Below are positions 19,222 to 33,100 of a stretch of 45,952 nt of DNA, piece by piece. Origin of the DNA: Beroe ovata (lineage: Eukaryota > Ctenophora > Nuda > Beroida > Beroidae); the NCBI GenBank assembly GCA_946803715.1, contig CAMPET010000101.1, forward strand, positions 206,665 to 252,616, given 5' to 3'. The notes beneath the pieces are model-generated. The model did no database searches. It saw only the letters and a list, made by a program, of their open reading frames with translations, and was not told where the DNA came from. The position numbers and the translations under genes are program-made. Position 1 is the first letter of the stretch; the number at the start of each line of letters is the position of its first letter.

Positions 19222-22200
19222 TTACCAATTGTACAAACTACATACTTCTGTCCTCGTTCCCTCTTTATCAGATATCTGATTGCACAATTTTACTCGTTTG
19301 AACATAACAGGGCATGTGAAGTTGATACAGCTTTGGGAATGTGGTATACTAGTTCTTGCTATGATAGTTGGTGTATTGGTACAATCAGTACAAATACTGT
19401 ACAGAGAATGTAACTTGTCTGAGAGAAGTGACAGTTCAGAGTTCATGAGAACCCCAACTATCTGTTGATCAAAGTAACACTCACAGAGGGAGTCGGATAC
19501 TTTGTCACAGAATGGACAGTGTTTAGTATGGTAGTAATGTGAGAGGGTATACTTGCTTTGTTTGTTCGAAGGAACAAAATGCATGCGCAAATCTTTAGGA
19601 AGTTCATTGTACCATGATAACACATTGACACCCATCAGTCCAAATACACGTTGAAGGGCGGGTATGATGGCTTTAGTGATGTAGTAGATAGAGTTGAGGT
19701 AGAGATTATTGGTAAAAAGCAATTCAGATGGCTCATGCACCAGTTGTATCAGAGGTAACCCAGGTGTTCCATAACAGATGAGATATTGAACCCTCTCTCC
19801 GACCAGCGGTTCACTTCTAGGATCGTTCTTCAGCCTCCTCTTTGCTATCTCCAGTGCAGGCACACACGCCCCTGAGCGATATGAATCTCTTCCCCGATAT
19901 TCCTTGGCAAATATGAAATCTTGGACTGATATCCTGTTTTTTGCGATCTTTGTAAACTGGTTTTGGAGGAATTTTTTCACTCCACTGAGGTCTCTGGTTG
20001 TAAAGAGTATGTGAAGAGCTTGCTTGAGTGTTTTGACAGAAGCCGGACAACCATCACGCCTCACTGTTTCTATCCCCTTTGCTTCATACTCCCCTAAATC
20101 ATCAACACTCTCATACTTCATTCCAACATATCGCTTTTTGGTTTGGAGGACACATGGGTAATATACTTTCTCAAACTTTAGCTTTACCGGTTTTGGATTT
20201 AATTCGGTTACAACATCAGCTATTTCTTGTCCACGTTTAAATGCATCTTCTTTTGAACATCCTTTGAAGAGTATGAAGAGACTGTCTGTGTCACCATAAA
20301 CAACTCTCCCTCCCCATTTTGGAGTGTTATTTACTAATTCTATGGCGGATTCGAGTGTCTCACGGCCTTTAGCAACTATTGAGTCTCCTATTTCAATGCA
20401 TGGCATTCGGCCAGAAAAATTTGCTGATGTATAACCATAAGTGACATTTGCTATCAACTTTAATGCCAATTGTCTAGCATCTAGCATTTTGAAGAGTGCC
20501 TTATCATCCTTGTGTTGTTTCATCATTTGCTTCACCATGATTCTGGTCTCTAAAATTTCGTTTAACATCATTGGTAATATCCCCCTTCTGACTGATTGAT
20601 TCACAAAAGCAACTCCACAGGGTGAAACAAATAAGTGGTCTTTGTACTTCTTGAGGCAGTTTGGGGTTATATTGAGATTTGATGCTCCGAATGGGAAACT
20701 ACCATAAGTACCCAAATAATTGACCCTCCCCAAGCAGGTACTGAAACACATGTTGTATGCAATTATCATGCTGGGATAAAGGGACTGAAAGTCTAAAACA
20801 ACAACTGGGTCTCCATAGAACTTTGACTCTGGCTCCATGACTAATGGAATAAACTCTGGGGCTGCCATCGTCGCACGCTGATCTGGACTTGGGCTGATAC
20901 TCACATAATTGAGAGGTTTCGCCAAACGAGACATCATGGATTCCACTCTGTACTGTGATCCTCGAGATAATACATTAAAAAACTCTATTCCAAACAATCG
21001 TCCCATTTCACTAGTTCTTACCAGAATATTCAGGTCCAGTAAGAGTCTGAGATTGCCTCGAGTCCGTACTATGAAATAGTCTGCAAAGTTGGAAAACAAC
21101 TTTGTATCCGCATAGAATTTGTTAAGTGTTTGTAGGGGAAGTTTTGGGAATCGCTCATGCAGAACATGATAAGCTACACTCTCAAATGAGTAATTTGTCA
21201 AGCTAACTTCAGTTCGCATTAATCGCCATAGATTTATGATCACCCTTCCTGCCAGTTGAACCTCATTAGTCACAGTAACCCACCAGTTGGAGGTTCCTTC
21301 AGAATCACCACTAATGTCTTTCGTTTCTTCAGGAAAACGAGATATGTTGGCTTGAAAATTCAGCCCAATATTATTGGCTCGTTCAATAAGATAACCAAGA
21401 GATGACTTCTTAATTTCATAACCAGTTATCAAATCAGGATCGTGTTCGTGAACCAATTTAAATATTCGTTGAAATAAATCTTCTTCAGCTTCAACAAATA
21501 TCAGTCCCTCTGGAAAACATTTCGGCTGAGAATTCGTTGGGCGTACACAAAAAGATCCCTCTCTGATCTCTTGACTGTTGTCACTGTAAAGAGCATAGAA
21601 GACTGCAAGAACCGGATCATATCTCGGATTAGATAGCTTATCTCCAACAGCACTTGCATATACTTCCAAACTCAATACAGTGAGATGTTGTACAACATGT
21701 GTCTTAGTACAATCTCCCATGGGCACTGTCATGCCAAATTTGAAAGAGTCGTTATTCGATTCCTCAGAAATGTGGGAGTTCATGAAAAGTGTTGGGCTGA
21801 TTGGGGCACTAAGAGAATCATTTTTAGGTGAAAATTTAATCTTCTTCTTGAACTTTGAAATCGGATTTTTCATAGGAATAGGCGTCATGAACTTATCAGG
21901 CAGACTGCTGAAATTCAATTTTATATTAGAGCAAAGTGGAGTTGAACTCAGAGCTACAGGGAGCGATTCACTCTCATTTTTCTTTTGTGAACCCTGCAAA
22001 GATCCCGAATCTGATGATTTCTTCTTTGATTTCATTTTCTGCGAGAGCCAATCCTTTGCACTGGAAACCACAGGAGCTCTCACCACATATCTCAAAGTGA
22101 CTGTCCTTTCCTTTGACTTTGTATGATCCTTACATATCATTTCTTCCCAACTTTCAAGGCCGAGAACTCCTAGGTCCTCCCCACATTCAGGAAGGAAGAT

Positions 22201-25200
22201 TTGATCGGGTAGTTTGTGACTGTGTTCAAAGTGAATTCTCTTATAACCTATAACAGTTGGTTCAGGGGCATCTTCGGGTGTGCTGTAATGAGGAATCATG
22301 GCAGTAGATATATCATTATCAGATAGACTCTGTCTAACATATTCCATACAATCAGCAACAGGTGGCTGACGTAGATTGTACTTGAACGTGTGACTACAAC
22401 CAACGAGAGCATCCTGTTTACCTTCTTCCAACTGGTATTGACTGAAAAATAAAGACGAGTCAAACTCGATGTTCTTTGGTGTCGAAAATAAAGAACAGCT
22501 TTTGTCATCAATGGAAGTTTCGTTGATAGCAGGTGACAATGTTTCCTGTGTGGAACCCTGTTTTGAAGAAAAAGTTGGACTAGTTAGGCAAACAGGACTT
22601 GCAACAGACAACTTTGATTTATTTACGCCACTTGATAATTCATCCAGACTAACTAGAGATGAATCATGTGATTTGCCACTCGAAATTTGTGATTGAGGTA
22701 ACTTAAGCAATTTCGAGTCTTGGGAAAAGGTTGCCGGTGAAGAATCAGAATTATCAATATCGCTTGTAACATATGGTTTTACTTTTTTGGGATCATCAAT
22801 TGCATTAGACTGAATTCTGTGCGGATCTGTATTTTGGGACAGTTTAGACGATTTGGGACTGTAAGAAAAACTATCGTTCTTACTTGAGTTGATTGACAGA
22901 CTCATTAAGTAACTATTAGGTTTATCTGCTGGCAATGTTTCAGACTCATCCTGCGAGCATTCACTCTCACTAAGCCACATCATGATTTTGTCATCCAATC
23001 CCATTTTCTCCTCGCTCTGCATAATCATACCTTTCTTGGCAAGAGCCCTTGATTTTGTAGGTATAGGAGTCTTTTCCTGTGAGCTAGAGACTGAACTCAG
23101 GCTCTTAGTTGAGGCTGTATTGAAGCTATTAATTGACAAATGGTCTTCTTCTACCAGAGTATCAATAACATTTAGAATTTTGGTCTTCGGTGATGCATTT
23201 GCATCAAGCAAGCCTTTTGGGAACAGTTCCTTGGGAGCAAATAACTTTTTCTCGAGGTCTTGTGAAAGATCAGTTTTAACTGGTGTAGTAGATAATTCTA
23301 AGGTATTTGAGACAGGTGATTTCTCTTTTGAACAAACAGCCTTTTGTTCATCAGAGCTTGAACACTCTTCACGAATTCCCGACGATATTCTTAGTGATTG
23401 ATATTTTTTCTGTTTTCGAGAACTAGGAGAACTCTTCAATTCATCGAACTGAGACACATTAAACCTCAAGCTTGGAGATTTTGGTGTTATGGGAACACTT
23501 GTAACATGTTTGGAGGAGGAAATCCTAATAGAAGTTGAAGATTGTGTAGGACTATATGAATGATCGTTTTGGGGGATTGTTTTATTCAATACGTCTTCTC
23601 TATCCATGTGTCTGGTCAGCTTCCTAGGGGGCGTTTTAGCATCAGTCTTTGGTGATCCCAATCTGGTACATCGACTCTTAGCTAATTTTTCAGCATCATT
23701 AGTAATGCCCTTTGAACCACTGAGGACAACTCCAACATTTGACGGACCTGCCATATTGGGCAACATGACATCTTGAGATGGACGGCAACCTAACCTCTTT
23801 CTTTTTCTGACCGTGATGTTGTTAGTATCAGCATTGCCATCAATCTGTAGCAATTGACTCGTGGAGATTTCATCGAAATCATCATCATTGGAATCAATTT
23901 CATCACTCCTTTTCAAATCACAAGTCCCTGGGATGTGACAGTTATCATCGGCTGCCTCATCATAAAAAACTCGTTGAGTCATCATGATAGATTGCTGCTC
24001 TTCATCACTGCTGGACGCCGATTGTTCATCCTCACAGTGTAGGCTCAGGTTCGGTTGGTTTGCTCTGCTTTTTTCTTGAGACAGTGACCTCATAGAAAGA
24101 GATTGAGATGGTTGAGTGGCATTGAGATGAAGAAGAAAGTCCAAAACATCGGGGTCACTAGATTGAGAAAGAGGAGAAATGCAGGAAGAGTTTCCAATGA
24201 TGTGCTCAAGTTTGTCCTCCCACCGCTTTGTTTGTGGCAAACTTGCTCTTTTCCTCGGTGGAGTTGCACTCTTGCACATGGGAGTAAAGTTGCCAGCTCG
24301 ATGTCTTCGCTGTCTCTCCTCTTCACATATTGCTCTGAAATATAAACTCTCGTTGGTATTAACAAACAATGTCGCAATGAAGCTCTAGCTCCTAGAATCA
24401 TAGTTGTGCTGGCAAAGATTAGGAGGATTTATTCCACTAGCGACAGAAAGATGAGTTTTCACTACTCATTACTCACTCCCACTCACTTGATTCCAGGATT
24501 GCAATTAACATCAATAAAATTGACATTAAGGATAGCATCAGCGGCAACATCCAGTTCCAGAGCACTTGCACACTTCTTGGTACAATGGATAGGGTTTAGC
24601 ATGTGCTTTTGTGGAACTTCGTTCATGTCAACGATCTGCAGGTGTAGGAGGAATATCGTGGTAACAAAAATAGCAGAGGAAAATATGATAGTAAAAGATG
24701 GAACCAATTTTTTGCCATTCTCTAAGGAGTAATTTTAATACACAATACACATGGGCAATGAACACTCACAGAAGACAAGTAGTCTGTCCTCTCATTTATG
24801 GTGAGATGGTTAAACTGTTCCTCAGAAACTCGAAACAGCACTCGGTTGAAGTATATGAGATTCATACCATGGATATTGTAGTCCGTGAGGAACTGAAGAG
24901 AATAGGGGAAATGTGCTTCATGAGGTTGGACCAGCTTACCTCTGGAATTATTAAGTCTGCATAAGTCACCAAGCGAAGTGCAAGGAAAGGAGGCAACCTC
25001 AACAATATACAATTTATAAGAGACTTGACGGACCTACTCTGACCTCAAGCATCCCTGCAAGAGCAGTTCAGCAGTTCGCTTGACATATCTTGGTTGATAA
25101 AACAGAATTTTGAGAAACTCTATTTCACCTTCATGAAATCCATAGAATGGAATTCCCTGAGTCTTTAATATGTTGTGAATAAACTGGCCATTGCTAGAGC

Positions 25201-25684
25201 CATAACTTCGGTTTAAACATTCTTCTAACTCAGTGAATATATCTTTGAAGTCGTTTTCTGGGGAAATATCATCTAGAAATTACTCAAAACCGCACATCAA
25301 ATAATGTCTCTAAAAGAAGGGAATCAATCCTAATTCATGGGCAACATCATTTACCAACTTGTCCTGGTATGTCTCTCAAAGGTATCATCAGATATGGGAA
25401 GACTCTGTGAATGTGGACACACCCTTTTTGTCCGAGTTGAGTTGCTCCATAAACTCTCAAAACAGGAACCTGAGGAAAAACGTTGCAATAAAAATCATTA
25501 GCATCGAAATCCTAACCATAAATTTCGACTTAAATATTCGTACTATGATCTTTATGATAAGCTGCACTACCTTTCTTATGGCAAGTCTAGACAGTGGGCA
25601 AGCAGTGTCGTCAAGCGCCGGGATAGGAGCGCCCATATAATCATCAACTGCAACACATCTCTGTACATAGACACACTCATCCAT
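19222..25684 (-). CDS. REV3L: REV3L, catalytic subunit of DNA polymerase zeta
   Basis: B-family translesion DNA polymerase that extends from mismatches and lesions with REV7 and POLD2/POLD3. Six exons join in phase: 25684-25571, 25469-25355, 25272-25044, 24956-24770, 24635-24487 and 24334-19222, giving 1,968 aa (human about 3,130). The N-terminal domain matches REV3 (DDYMGAPIPALD, GIPFYGFHEGE, QPHEAHFPYSLQFL, IHGMNLIYF). Residues ~270-920 are a long Ser-rich disordered region, shorter than in human. The polymerase has motif A DFQSLYPSMI (~1446), motif B KLIANVTYGYTSANFSGR (~1557) and motif C YGDTDS (~1611). The C-terminus has CPFC..LCEC (~1871) and the cluster-binding CTDC (1913) plus CINFTC (1934-1939), which in the family holds 4Fe-4S and binds POLD2. 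The last 5.1 kb are one exon. IK lies upstream on the same strand. Confidence 0.97.
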
Positions 25685-26219
25685 CTTTCAAATATACGGA
25701 CCAGATCTCTCCATATTAGATATCAGTGCACCATCACTTCTTGACCACTTGCAACATGCTGTCATATTATGGCAGTTATGGATCAATAGATCTATTCGCA
25801 TTCCACCAAGACAAATAAAATGGACAGCACGTTTATTTCATATCTGATATCAAGGACAAATCTTTCAATTGCATCGTTAGACTAGCAACAAGATTATCAT
25901 CAAAGTAAAACCAATTTCAGCAAGAATATTATTGCATTATTATTAAGCAGGAATATGACTCTGAATTTAAAGTAATTGCACACTTCTAACGTTCTTCTTT
26001 ACTTCATCGGATCAATTAACTCACATTCAGTAACCGGCGTCTCTTATATTTCATCATATACTTACACCCATGAGGGCCTCAGTTAAATTGATATGTACAG
26101 TGTACATAGTACACGCAATGTTAGTGGCTTACACATAACAGCATCATATCATCCTTAAAATCAAATCTTCACTGTTTTACTGTTTCAACGCATAAGAGTC
26201 GACGTCTGACACAAATAGC
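25685..26219. other. REV3L promoter / IK 3' flank
   Basis: 535 bases between the IK stop and the REV3L start, both minus strand. A minus-strand AATAAA at 25838-25833 is a candidate IK polyadenylation signal, leaving under 150 bases for a REV3L core promoter. No gene seen. Confidence 0.6.
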
Positions 26220-28511
26220 TCAGTACTTCGCAATTTTCTCAGGTATTCCAACCTCTCCTGAACCAACAGCTTTCCTTTTATTAATCAAAGCATTGATCCG
26301 CTGCATTTCTCGATCAAGCTTCTGCTTCTCATCAACTGGTTTGTGTCTTTTCGTTTTTCTGAAAAGTCGATTTCTTTTAATCATGTCCTCATAGAGTAAT
26401 TGTGAAACTTTAGCACGGAAAGTGCGACAAAAAGGGAAAATGACTAAGATGAAACTGCTATAATAGGTGCTTCAGACAAAACGAAAAACTATGTCATTTT
26501 CAAACACAAAGATTGGACATTCGACCAATCGACTTTTATGAAAACGTGTGATGATTAATATTATTCAATTGAACAAAATATAACGAACCTGCCGTCACTC
26601 ATCTTAATCCCAAACTGAAAAGCAGCTTTAGGCATTGCTTCCTTTTTCTCCATATAGTTGTTGTATTTGTCCTCGTCTTCAAAGTCCCAACGTGTCAAGG
26701 GACCTTTCTTGTTACCCTGTGATCAAGGACTGATGACAATTTCCAAATTGAATCGTTCAAAGTGAATTAAGTCTTGCTTTATATTATAGTAAACCGATAG
26801 TGTCATTTTTCTGCGATTCGGTGATTAAGACTTATGCTTGTACGGTCAACTCAATTGTATCATTTAACATTGTTACTCACCATATCCATCTTGCTATAGT
26901 CTGCATCTTCGTCTGAATCATAGGCATTACCACTTTCCTCCATTGCTCCAGGATAGCACTCCATATAACTGTCTTGTGGCTGCTGAGCATCCAACCTCAT
27001 TCTGCGAGCATCTGCTGTCCTCTTCTGAGATGCTGCCTCTGCCTTAGCCTCAGTTTCAGCCCTACTCTTTTCCGTTACTTCATTAAAGTATGTACTAGGT
27101 TTTTCCAGTTTCTTTCCCCCAGGTGCATTTGTCTTCAAACCAGGAGCCACATATTCTCCAAGTCCACTGAAAATGTCTTCCTCTGCAGCAGTGGCTGGAA
27201 CTGCTGGAGCCTTTGCTTCAAATTTTCGTTTTTCCTTTTTCTTAAACTTCTGTCTTCCATACCGATTGCCCTGTCGCAGGTAGGACAAAATTTGAGTCAG
27301 TTTGTTGATGACAATATCATTATTTGTGAGTGTTCTCTTCTCAATGCCACCTTTAGCATCAGCTTTACTTCTAATGAGTGTAGTTGGAACATCAGTCTCA
27401 GCATACTCGTCATCCATATCAACTTGATAAGCCATCCTGTTTTGAGTAAAAAGTTCATTCCTCTCAGGATGCTTATATACGAAGAGAATCCTGTATATAG
27501 ATTGAGCCATTTTGGATTTGAACTCCATGCCTTCTTCACTTGTCTTTGCTTCGGACTCAGCTTTTTGAACTTCGTTCTTCTGTGCTTTACCTTCTGCTTG
27601 GTCTGTTCTTGACATTTCTTCTCTCATTTTTTGCAATAAAGCAAAATCCAAGCCTTTCACCAAATGAGTGTGCTCCATGTCACCACCAAGAAATTTCGAT
27701 TCTTGAATTGTCTGCTTCCGCCTATCTGCCACAGATGCAATACTGGATCCAGCTGGAGCATATTGATTAGCCTGACTTTCCAAGTTGGCAATTTCGAAGT
27801 TTTTCTGCTCTTGTCTCCTCTCATCAGCACGATCACGATACCTTTCAGCCAATTCTTTTTGTCGGGCTTCAGTGGTTTTCTTGTATTCTAAGTATTCACT
27901 CTTCTTTTTCTGTAAAATTGTACAATATAGCATACAGTATTTATTGAATGTGAACATGTTAGTATGAACCATTGATTTCATTCCTGATCAAGGTCATCAA
28001 ACAAGGCCTAAAAGTTCTACCTTCTTTTCCTTGAGTCTTTTCTCTCGTTCTCTTTGTTTCTCTCTTTCCACATTGGCAATAGTCACTTGTGCTTTTGCCT
28101 TAGCTTGCTTAGGAGCTGGAGTCATCAGCATTTTTCGAAAGTCGGCATTTGTAAGGTTTGCCCTAGGCATAATTATCTTCAATAATGAGCAGTATTGACT
28201 GCAATCTGATACACATCTATACATGGAAAGTTACACTTTATGAGCTGATATTCACTTACGTAGTTACCAAGTTATCATTATCAGGTTCCTCATCATCATC
28301 AAGGTTAGCAGGAGCAATTGGATTTGAAAATGGCTGCTCCAACCCTGATAAGCAATCAGCATCTATAGTTATCATTAAAAGGTAACTATTGATATAAATC
28401 ATTGCTATGAATCAATGATATGAATCAATGGTGTGACCACAGACCATTGACATAAAGTTGATTCATTTTAACTATAAGGCAGGATCACTAACCGTCAACA
28501 ACTGGAGCCAT
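26220..28511 (-). CDS. IK: IK / RED spliceosomal protein
   Basis: RED (IK) is a core component of the pre-catalytic spliceosome B complex that works with SMU1 on splice-site recognition. Six exons join in phase: 28511-28493, 28344-28260, 28162-28021, 27909-26881, 26716-26589 and 26358-26220, giving 513 aa (human 557). The N-terminus carries PFSNPIAP, LTNADFRKMLMTP and a Lys/Arg-Glu coiled segment. The highly conserved core reads QESKFLGGDMEHTHLVKGLD, followed by YRILF, RMAYQVDMDDEYAETD, PTTLIRSKAD and LTQILSYLRQG. The C-terminus has ECYPGAMEE, DYSKMDM, GNKKGPLTRWDFED and KAAFQFGIKMSDGR, then a basic end. Human RED has long RE/RD/RS repeats in its middle; here that part is only a short AEAKAEA-type run. 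It is divergently oriented to TIMELESS. Confidence 0.96.
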
Positions 28512-29024
28512 GTTCAGTGTCAGAAAGAAAAAACTCTTGAAAAAGCTATGTTGAAATTTTTGGTTAATATAATTGTCTAATCAATGTTATTATACTATTC
28601 CTGCACTTACTGTAACTATAAACTCAAAATTTATTTGTTAATAAAAACCCTAGTAAGGGTTTGTTTCACGAATGTGGCTCCAAACTCTGAAACAGCCAAC
28701 CTACTGAATTGACAAATTGTTTCTTAGTTGAAAGTCAGCACCTAACACCTTCCTCTTAAAGAAAGCTTTGGACACAAAGTGACTCACAAACTCTTAAAAG
28801 TCTGCATAGGCAGTTTACAACACAACCATTTAGAATATGGTGATCCCAGCAAGAAAATGATGAAACTAAATCTAAATAACTAAACATGTTGATGATGATT
28901 TGACTTCAGGAATATTTTGAGAAAACTTCTCTATCTTGAACCTTAAAATTATTTGAAAATTATTTTTCTGCATGCACGCGCATACGGCATATGCAAGGCT
29001 TATGAAAAAAGTTTTAAAACGAGC
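28512..29024. other. IK upstream region, no gene seen
   Basis: AT-rich 5' flank of IK. The initiator ATG lies only about 510 bases from the foldback element at 29025, so the IK promoter should be in this stretch. Confidence 0.5.
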
Positions 29025-29617
29025 TTGTCTGGCGATATTCGACCGTTTATGGCGCTGATGCAAGCCGCGATTGTCACATGTTACCTGACCTGTTTCTCGC
29101 GCGTGCGCGCCTCCATCGAAGGCCGCGGAAACTTGAAGGCGCGCGCGCCGCGCGCATGAAACAGAGGTCAGATAAAATTTGACAAAGCCGCAAAGTGCAG
29201 AGCGTACTGACATGACAGATGTTACCTGACCTGTTTCTCGCGCGAGCGCGCCTTCATCGAAGGCCGAAACTGTTTCGGCCTTCGATGAAGGCGCGCGCGA
29301 GAAACAGAGGTCAGATAAAATCTGACAAGCAGGGCGTGGATTTGCGTCTGACAATAAGTTCGCGCCGCGCGCGCAAAACGAAATCGATCATGATCTCGAC
29401 AAAATCTATAATTGCATCGATCAGCGGAATAAATGTGTCACTTACCAAGATTTTTGTGAAATTTCACCCCACCCTTTGATTGGCGGGATTTAATTGCGCG
29501 CACCGACGGTAGGGGATAGTCCTACAAATCAATGATCATGATAGACTCTTCAGAGAATTTCGTTTTGCACGCGCGCGGCGCAAACTTATTCTCAGCGGTC
29601 TAGCATATCCAGACAAA
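29025..29617. mobile_element. GC-rich foldback/MITE-like element (copy 2)
   Basis: About 590 bases with inverted ends: TTGTCTGGCGATATTCGACCG at 29025 and its imperfect reverse complement ending at 29617 (TTGTCTGGATATGCTAGACCG on the other strand). Inside are two tandem hairpin modules, about 29080-29183 and 29215-29326. Each has arms TGTTACCTGACCTGTTTCTC / GAGAAACAGAGGTCAGATAA and CCTTCATCGAAGGCCGAAAC. A further inverted pair follows, TAAGTTCGCGCCGCGCGCGC near 29357 against its complement near 29563-29590. No coding capacity. It shares all modules with 8594-9430. Target-site duplications are not obvious. Confidence 0.75.
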
Positions 29618-30137
29618 TGTTCAATTGCAGCTCAGTTCAATTGCAAAAATAGTATTACTGCACAAAAATTCCCTTTCATATCTTTCTCTTGAATTTTCGT
29701 TGATTAATACTTGAATTATCCAATGATTCTCATATTAAAAATGAGGATATTATATAGCAATGAACTGCAAATGATCTGATAATCATTAACTATCCCATAC
29801 GACCCCAGCACACATATGATAAACCTCATCAAAGAAAATTATGTATGTCTGTCAAACATTTGAGTTGCAGTTTGGCTGATATCAAGTGCCAAGAATATAT
29901 AGTGTAATCAATAGCATAACCCCCTCCCCATTATCAAGTTTATTTGGAAACCCTACAACTCAGCTGATTATGTTATATGTGAAAGGTCCCTTATTTTTCT
30001 GATCCACAATTTTGCTAAGAAATCATCTTAAATATCTTTAAGATCATTTCAGCTTGTCACTTGATATGTTGATACTTTATATAGCAGTTATTTGCAGTAT
30101 TGACAACCCCAAATAAACTTCTCAAGTGTATTCAGGC
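29618..30137. other. TIMELESS upstream region
   Basis: AT-rich 5' flank. TTCAG directly before GCATGG at about 30133-30136 looks like a splice acceptor, so a 5' UTR intron may lie here. No gene seen. Confidence 0.5.
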
Positions 30138-33100
30138 ATGGATCAAATGGATGAAATGGAAGAAGAAAAGTATGCAGAAGATTGTGAAAGTGAAACTGAG
30201 GAAGTTATTGAGGAGCCACATAACACATCATCAAATACAGATTTCATAGATCCTGATATTGTAGCTACAATTGCAGCTCTTGGATCATATGAGGGAGATA
30301 ATTATGTTAAAGGTGATGAATGTGCTATCTGTATTGTAGACATGATAAAGTTTTTAAGAATTGAAGATAGAAAAACATGTGATATAAGAAGACAGATTGC
30401 TGTATCCAAGACTATGGAGAAGGATCTTCTTCCAATACTTATGAATTATTTTGAAGATAGTGCTATTCTAGATTCACTCATGAGGTTGTTTGTTAATCTG
30501 ACCATGCCTGCAATGCTTTGCTTTGAAAAAGAAGAGCAGTCAACTAAAAGAGATAAGTTCCACGAGAAGCTATTTCTTGATGTCAATAACTACCTGAGAT
30601 GGTATAAAGACCTCTTTGTAGAGTTCAATGTCATGAAAGTTTTCAGTAACCAACTTGGTCATTTACTTCAACTTGGAAAATCAAACCGAACGGATGAAGA
30701 TGATCTCATGTTAGAAAGAGTCTTGATTATCATCAGGAATATTCTTCATGTCCCATCTGATTCTCTTCAAGAGCAGGATCTTCATAGCTCTATCTCAACC
30801 CATGACAAGCTGGTTATGTCAATTGATGAATATGGTGTTGTTGACCTACTGTTCTACCTATGTGGCAATAAAGAAGAAGAGCAACACTGCCTCCTCTCAT
30901 TGGAAATCATTAATTTGATATTCAAGGACTTTGAAGCAGATTCTTTGGCCTTACAAAAAGGAAGTGAAGAGTGTTATGCTGTTGATAGGGAATTGCAGCA
31001 GTTGAAGGAGAGAGAGGAAATGGAAAGACAAAGTAAACGAAAGAAGCAAAATACCAGGCATTCCCGATTTGGGGGCACATTCATTGTGAAAGGACAAAAA
31101 TCAATAACAGATAGGGATTTGATCTACCATAAAAATATAAAGAAGATAAATAACTTGTCATTCGATGAAGAGAAAAACATTCAAAGGCACACTGGATTTA
31201 ATTCTATAGCAAGAGACAATTCATCAAAAAGAAAGTCAACAGCAAAAATTAGATGTGCTCTTAGGGATATTGCTTCTAAATTTTTAGATCTGTGTTATAA
31301 TCCACTCATGCAAAAGACTAAATCTTTTTTGTGCCGGGGGCAAAGTACTTCTGATTGTGACGAATCCTATTATCTCTGGTCTTGTTCTTTTTTCATGGAA
31401 TTCAACAGAAAGGTTGGTTTTAAATTGCAATTGGTAGCTGAAACTCTTAGCTCAGATACGTTTGCGTACATCCTTCAAGTGATATTTAGATTCCATGAAG
31501 ATATCAAAGGATACAGTGCTAAGATGCTTGATCAGCAAAAGAATGCTGGTCAGAGACTCCATTTTGCTATCAAGGCATACAAAGAAATACTACAGAATTT
31601 GAGCTTAATGGTTACATCACATGATAACAAGATCAAGGACATTTCTGGTATCATTCAGAACATCATTTTTTATCAACAAGAATATAGGGAACTTCCCACC
31701 CTCTTGCTTAAACAGTTCAAGCCACAGGTGTTTACCAGATCGTATCTTATTGACTTGATTGAATGTACTCATCTCTACATCAGAATGCTTGATGCTTACA
31801 CCAAACAGAACACCCTCATAGTTCAGCAAACGAAGAAAAAGCCAAAAAAGAAATCTAAAGTGAAGAAGAAGAAGAATCTGCTATCTGAAAGAGAGATGCT
31901 TGAAATGTGGGATGGGGATATAGAGAAAGATGTACTTGCAATACTATCAGCTGGAAATATCTCCACCTCAAAGGCACAGCCATTTGATGCTTCTTCTGAC
32001 TACTCAATGGAGCAACAGAGAGTTTTATGTAAGCATGAGATTCAAGATCTTCTTAAATCTGGATCAATCACAGAAGCAGTGTCTTTATATAAAGCAGCAC
32101 AAGAAGTTTGGCCAAGTTCCCCATCATTTGGCATGCCTGATATGGCTGTCATCGATGAGCTGAATGTCATGAAGTCTATCTTTTTATCACGTGAGGATAT
32201 TCCAGAAGTCATGAGTGTGCAAAATGATAATGAAGTCACCATTTCTAACGAACATGAGTACAATACAGAGATCCATACTGTCAGTGAGCACAAATTTCAG
32301 AGTACTGATTATTTAATGTTATATGCTCGTCCGGGCATTGTCAAATGTTACTGTTACTTGCTAGAATTCTTCGAAACCAACTCAGCTTCAACCAATCATG
32401 CTGTGGTAAAAATGCTGTATCGTGTTGCAGGCAAGATTGCTATGGTTCCTCTTATGTTTCAAATTTCATTTTTTGTGACTCTGAAGAGAATACTCTCAGC
32501 ACCCAAAATTGATGCCTATAAAGACTTGCAAAAGTTTGCTGCTTTCATTATTCGCCGTTTCATCACCAGCCTGAAGGAGACTCCGCTGGTTTGCATAGAT
32601 GCCATTTTCTGGAAGACCACTGACGATGTTATGGCTATTGAACACGGTTATGATACAGAGAAATTCAAGCAAAATGAGAAGCAAAAAGTGGAATGGAGTC
32701 CTCAAGAGGAAGAAGAGCTCAAGTCACTTTTCGAAAAATGGGTTGAAAAGGCAAGATCTGTTGATCTTTGTGACATGATCGTGCAGGACATGACAACAAG
32801 CACGGATAAACATAGGATGGACGTTAAAAAGAAAATCATTGAATTGAAGCTTGTGGGAGAGGAGAATGTGGATATTCTCAAGAGGAGACCCAAGAGTAAA
32901 AAGGAATGGTTAAGTGATGAGCACGAAGCACTGAAACACCTCTATTCAGAGTTCATGTATGAACGGGATCCAGTGGCACTTATCCAGGAAAAGTTAGACA
33001 CGAAAACCAGGAAGATGATAATCAAGGAACTGGAATCATTTTTGGGCGTGAAGAAAGTTGATCTTGATGTGAATCGCAGTATCTGGAGCAAAGATGATGA

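Noticed and set aside
26974-27612. 212-codon plus-strand frame, Leu/Cys/Phe-rich
   Set aside because: Antisense of the highly conserved IK coding exon.
14710-28511. An operon-like transcription unit of the five consecutive minus-strand genes
   Set aside because: Spacings are about 0.5 to 1 kb, and I saw no trans-splice evidence; shared orientation alone is not enough.
28872-29354. 160-codon minus-strand frame
   Set aside because: Covers the palindromic element and reads its two hairpin arms; not a gene.
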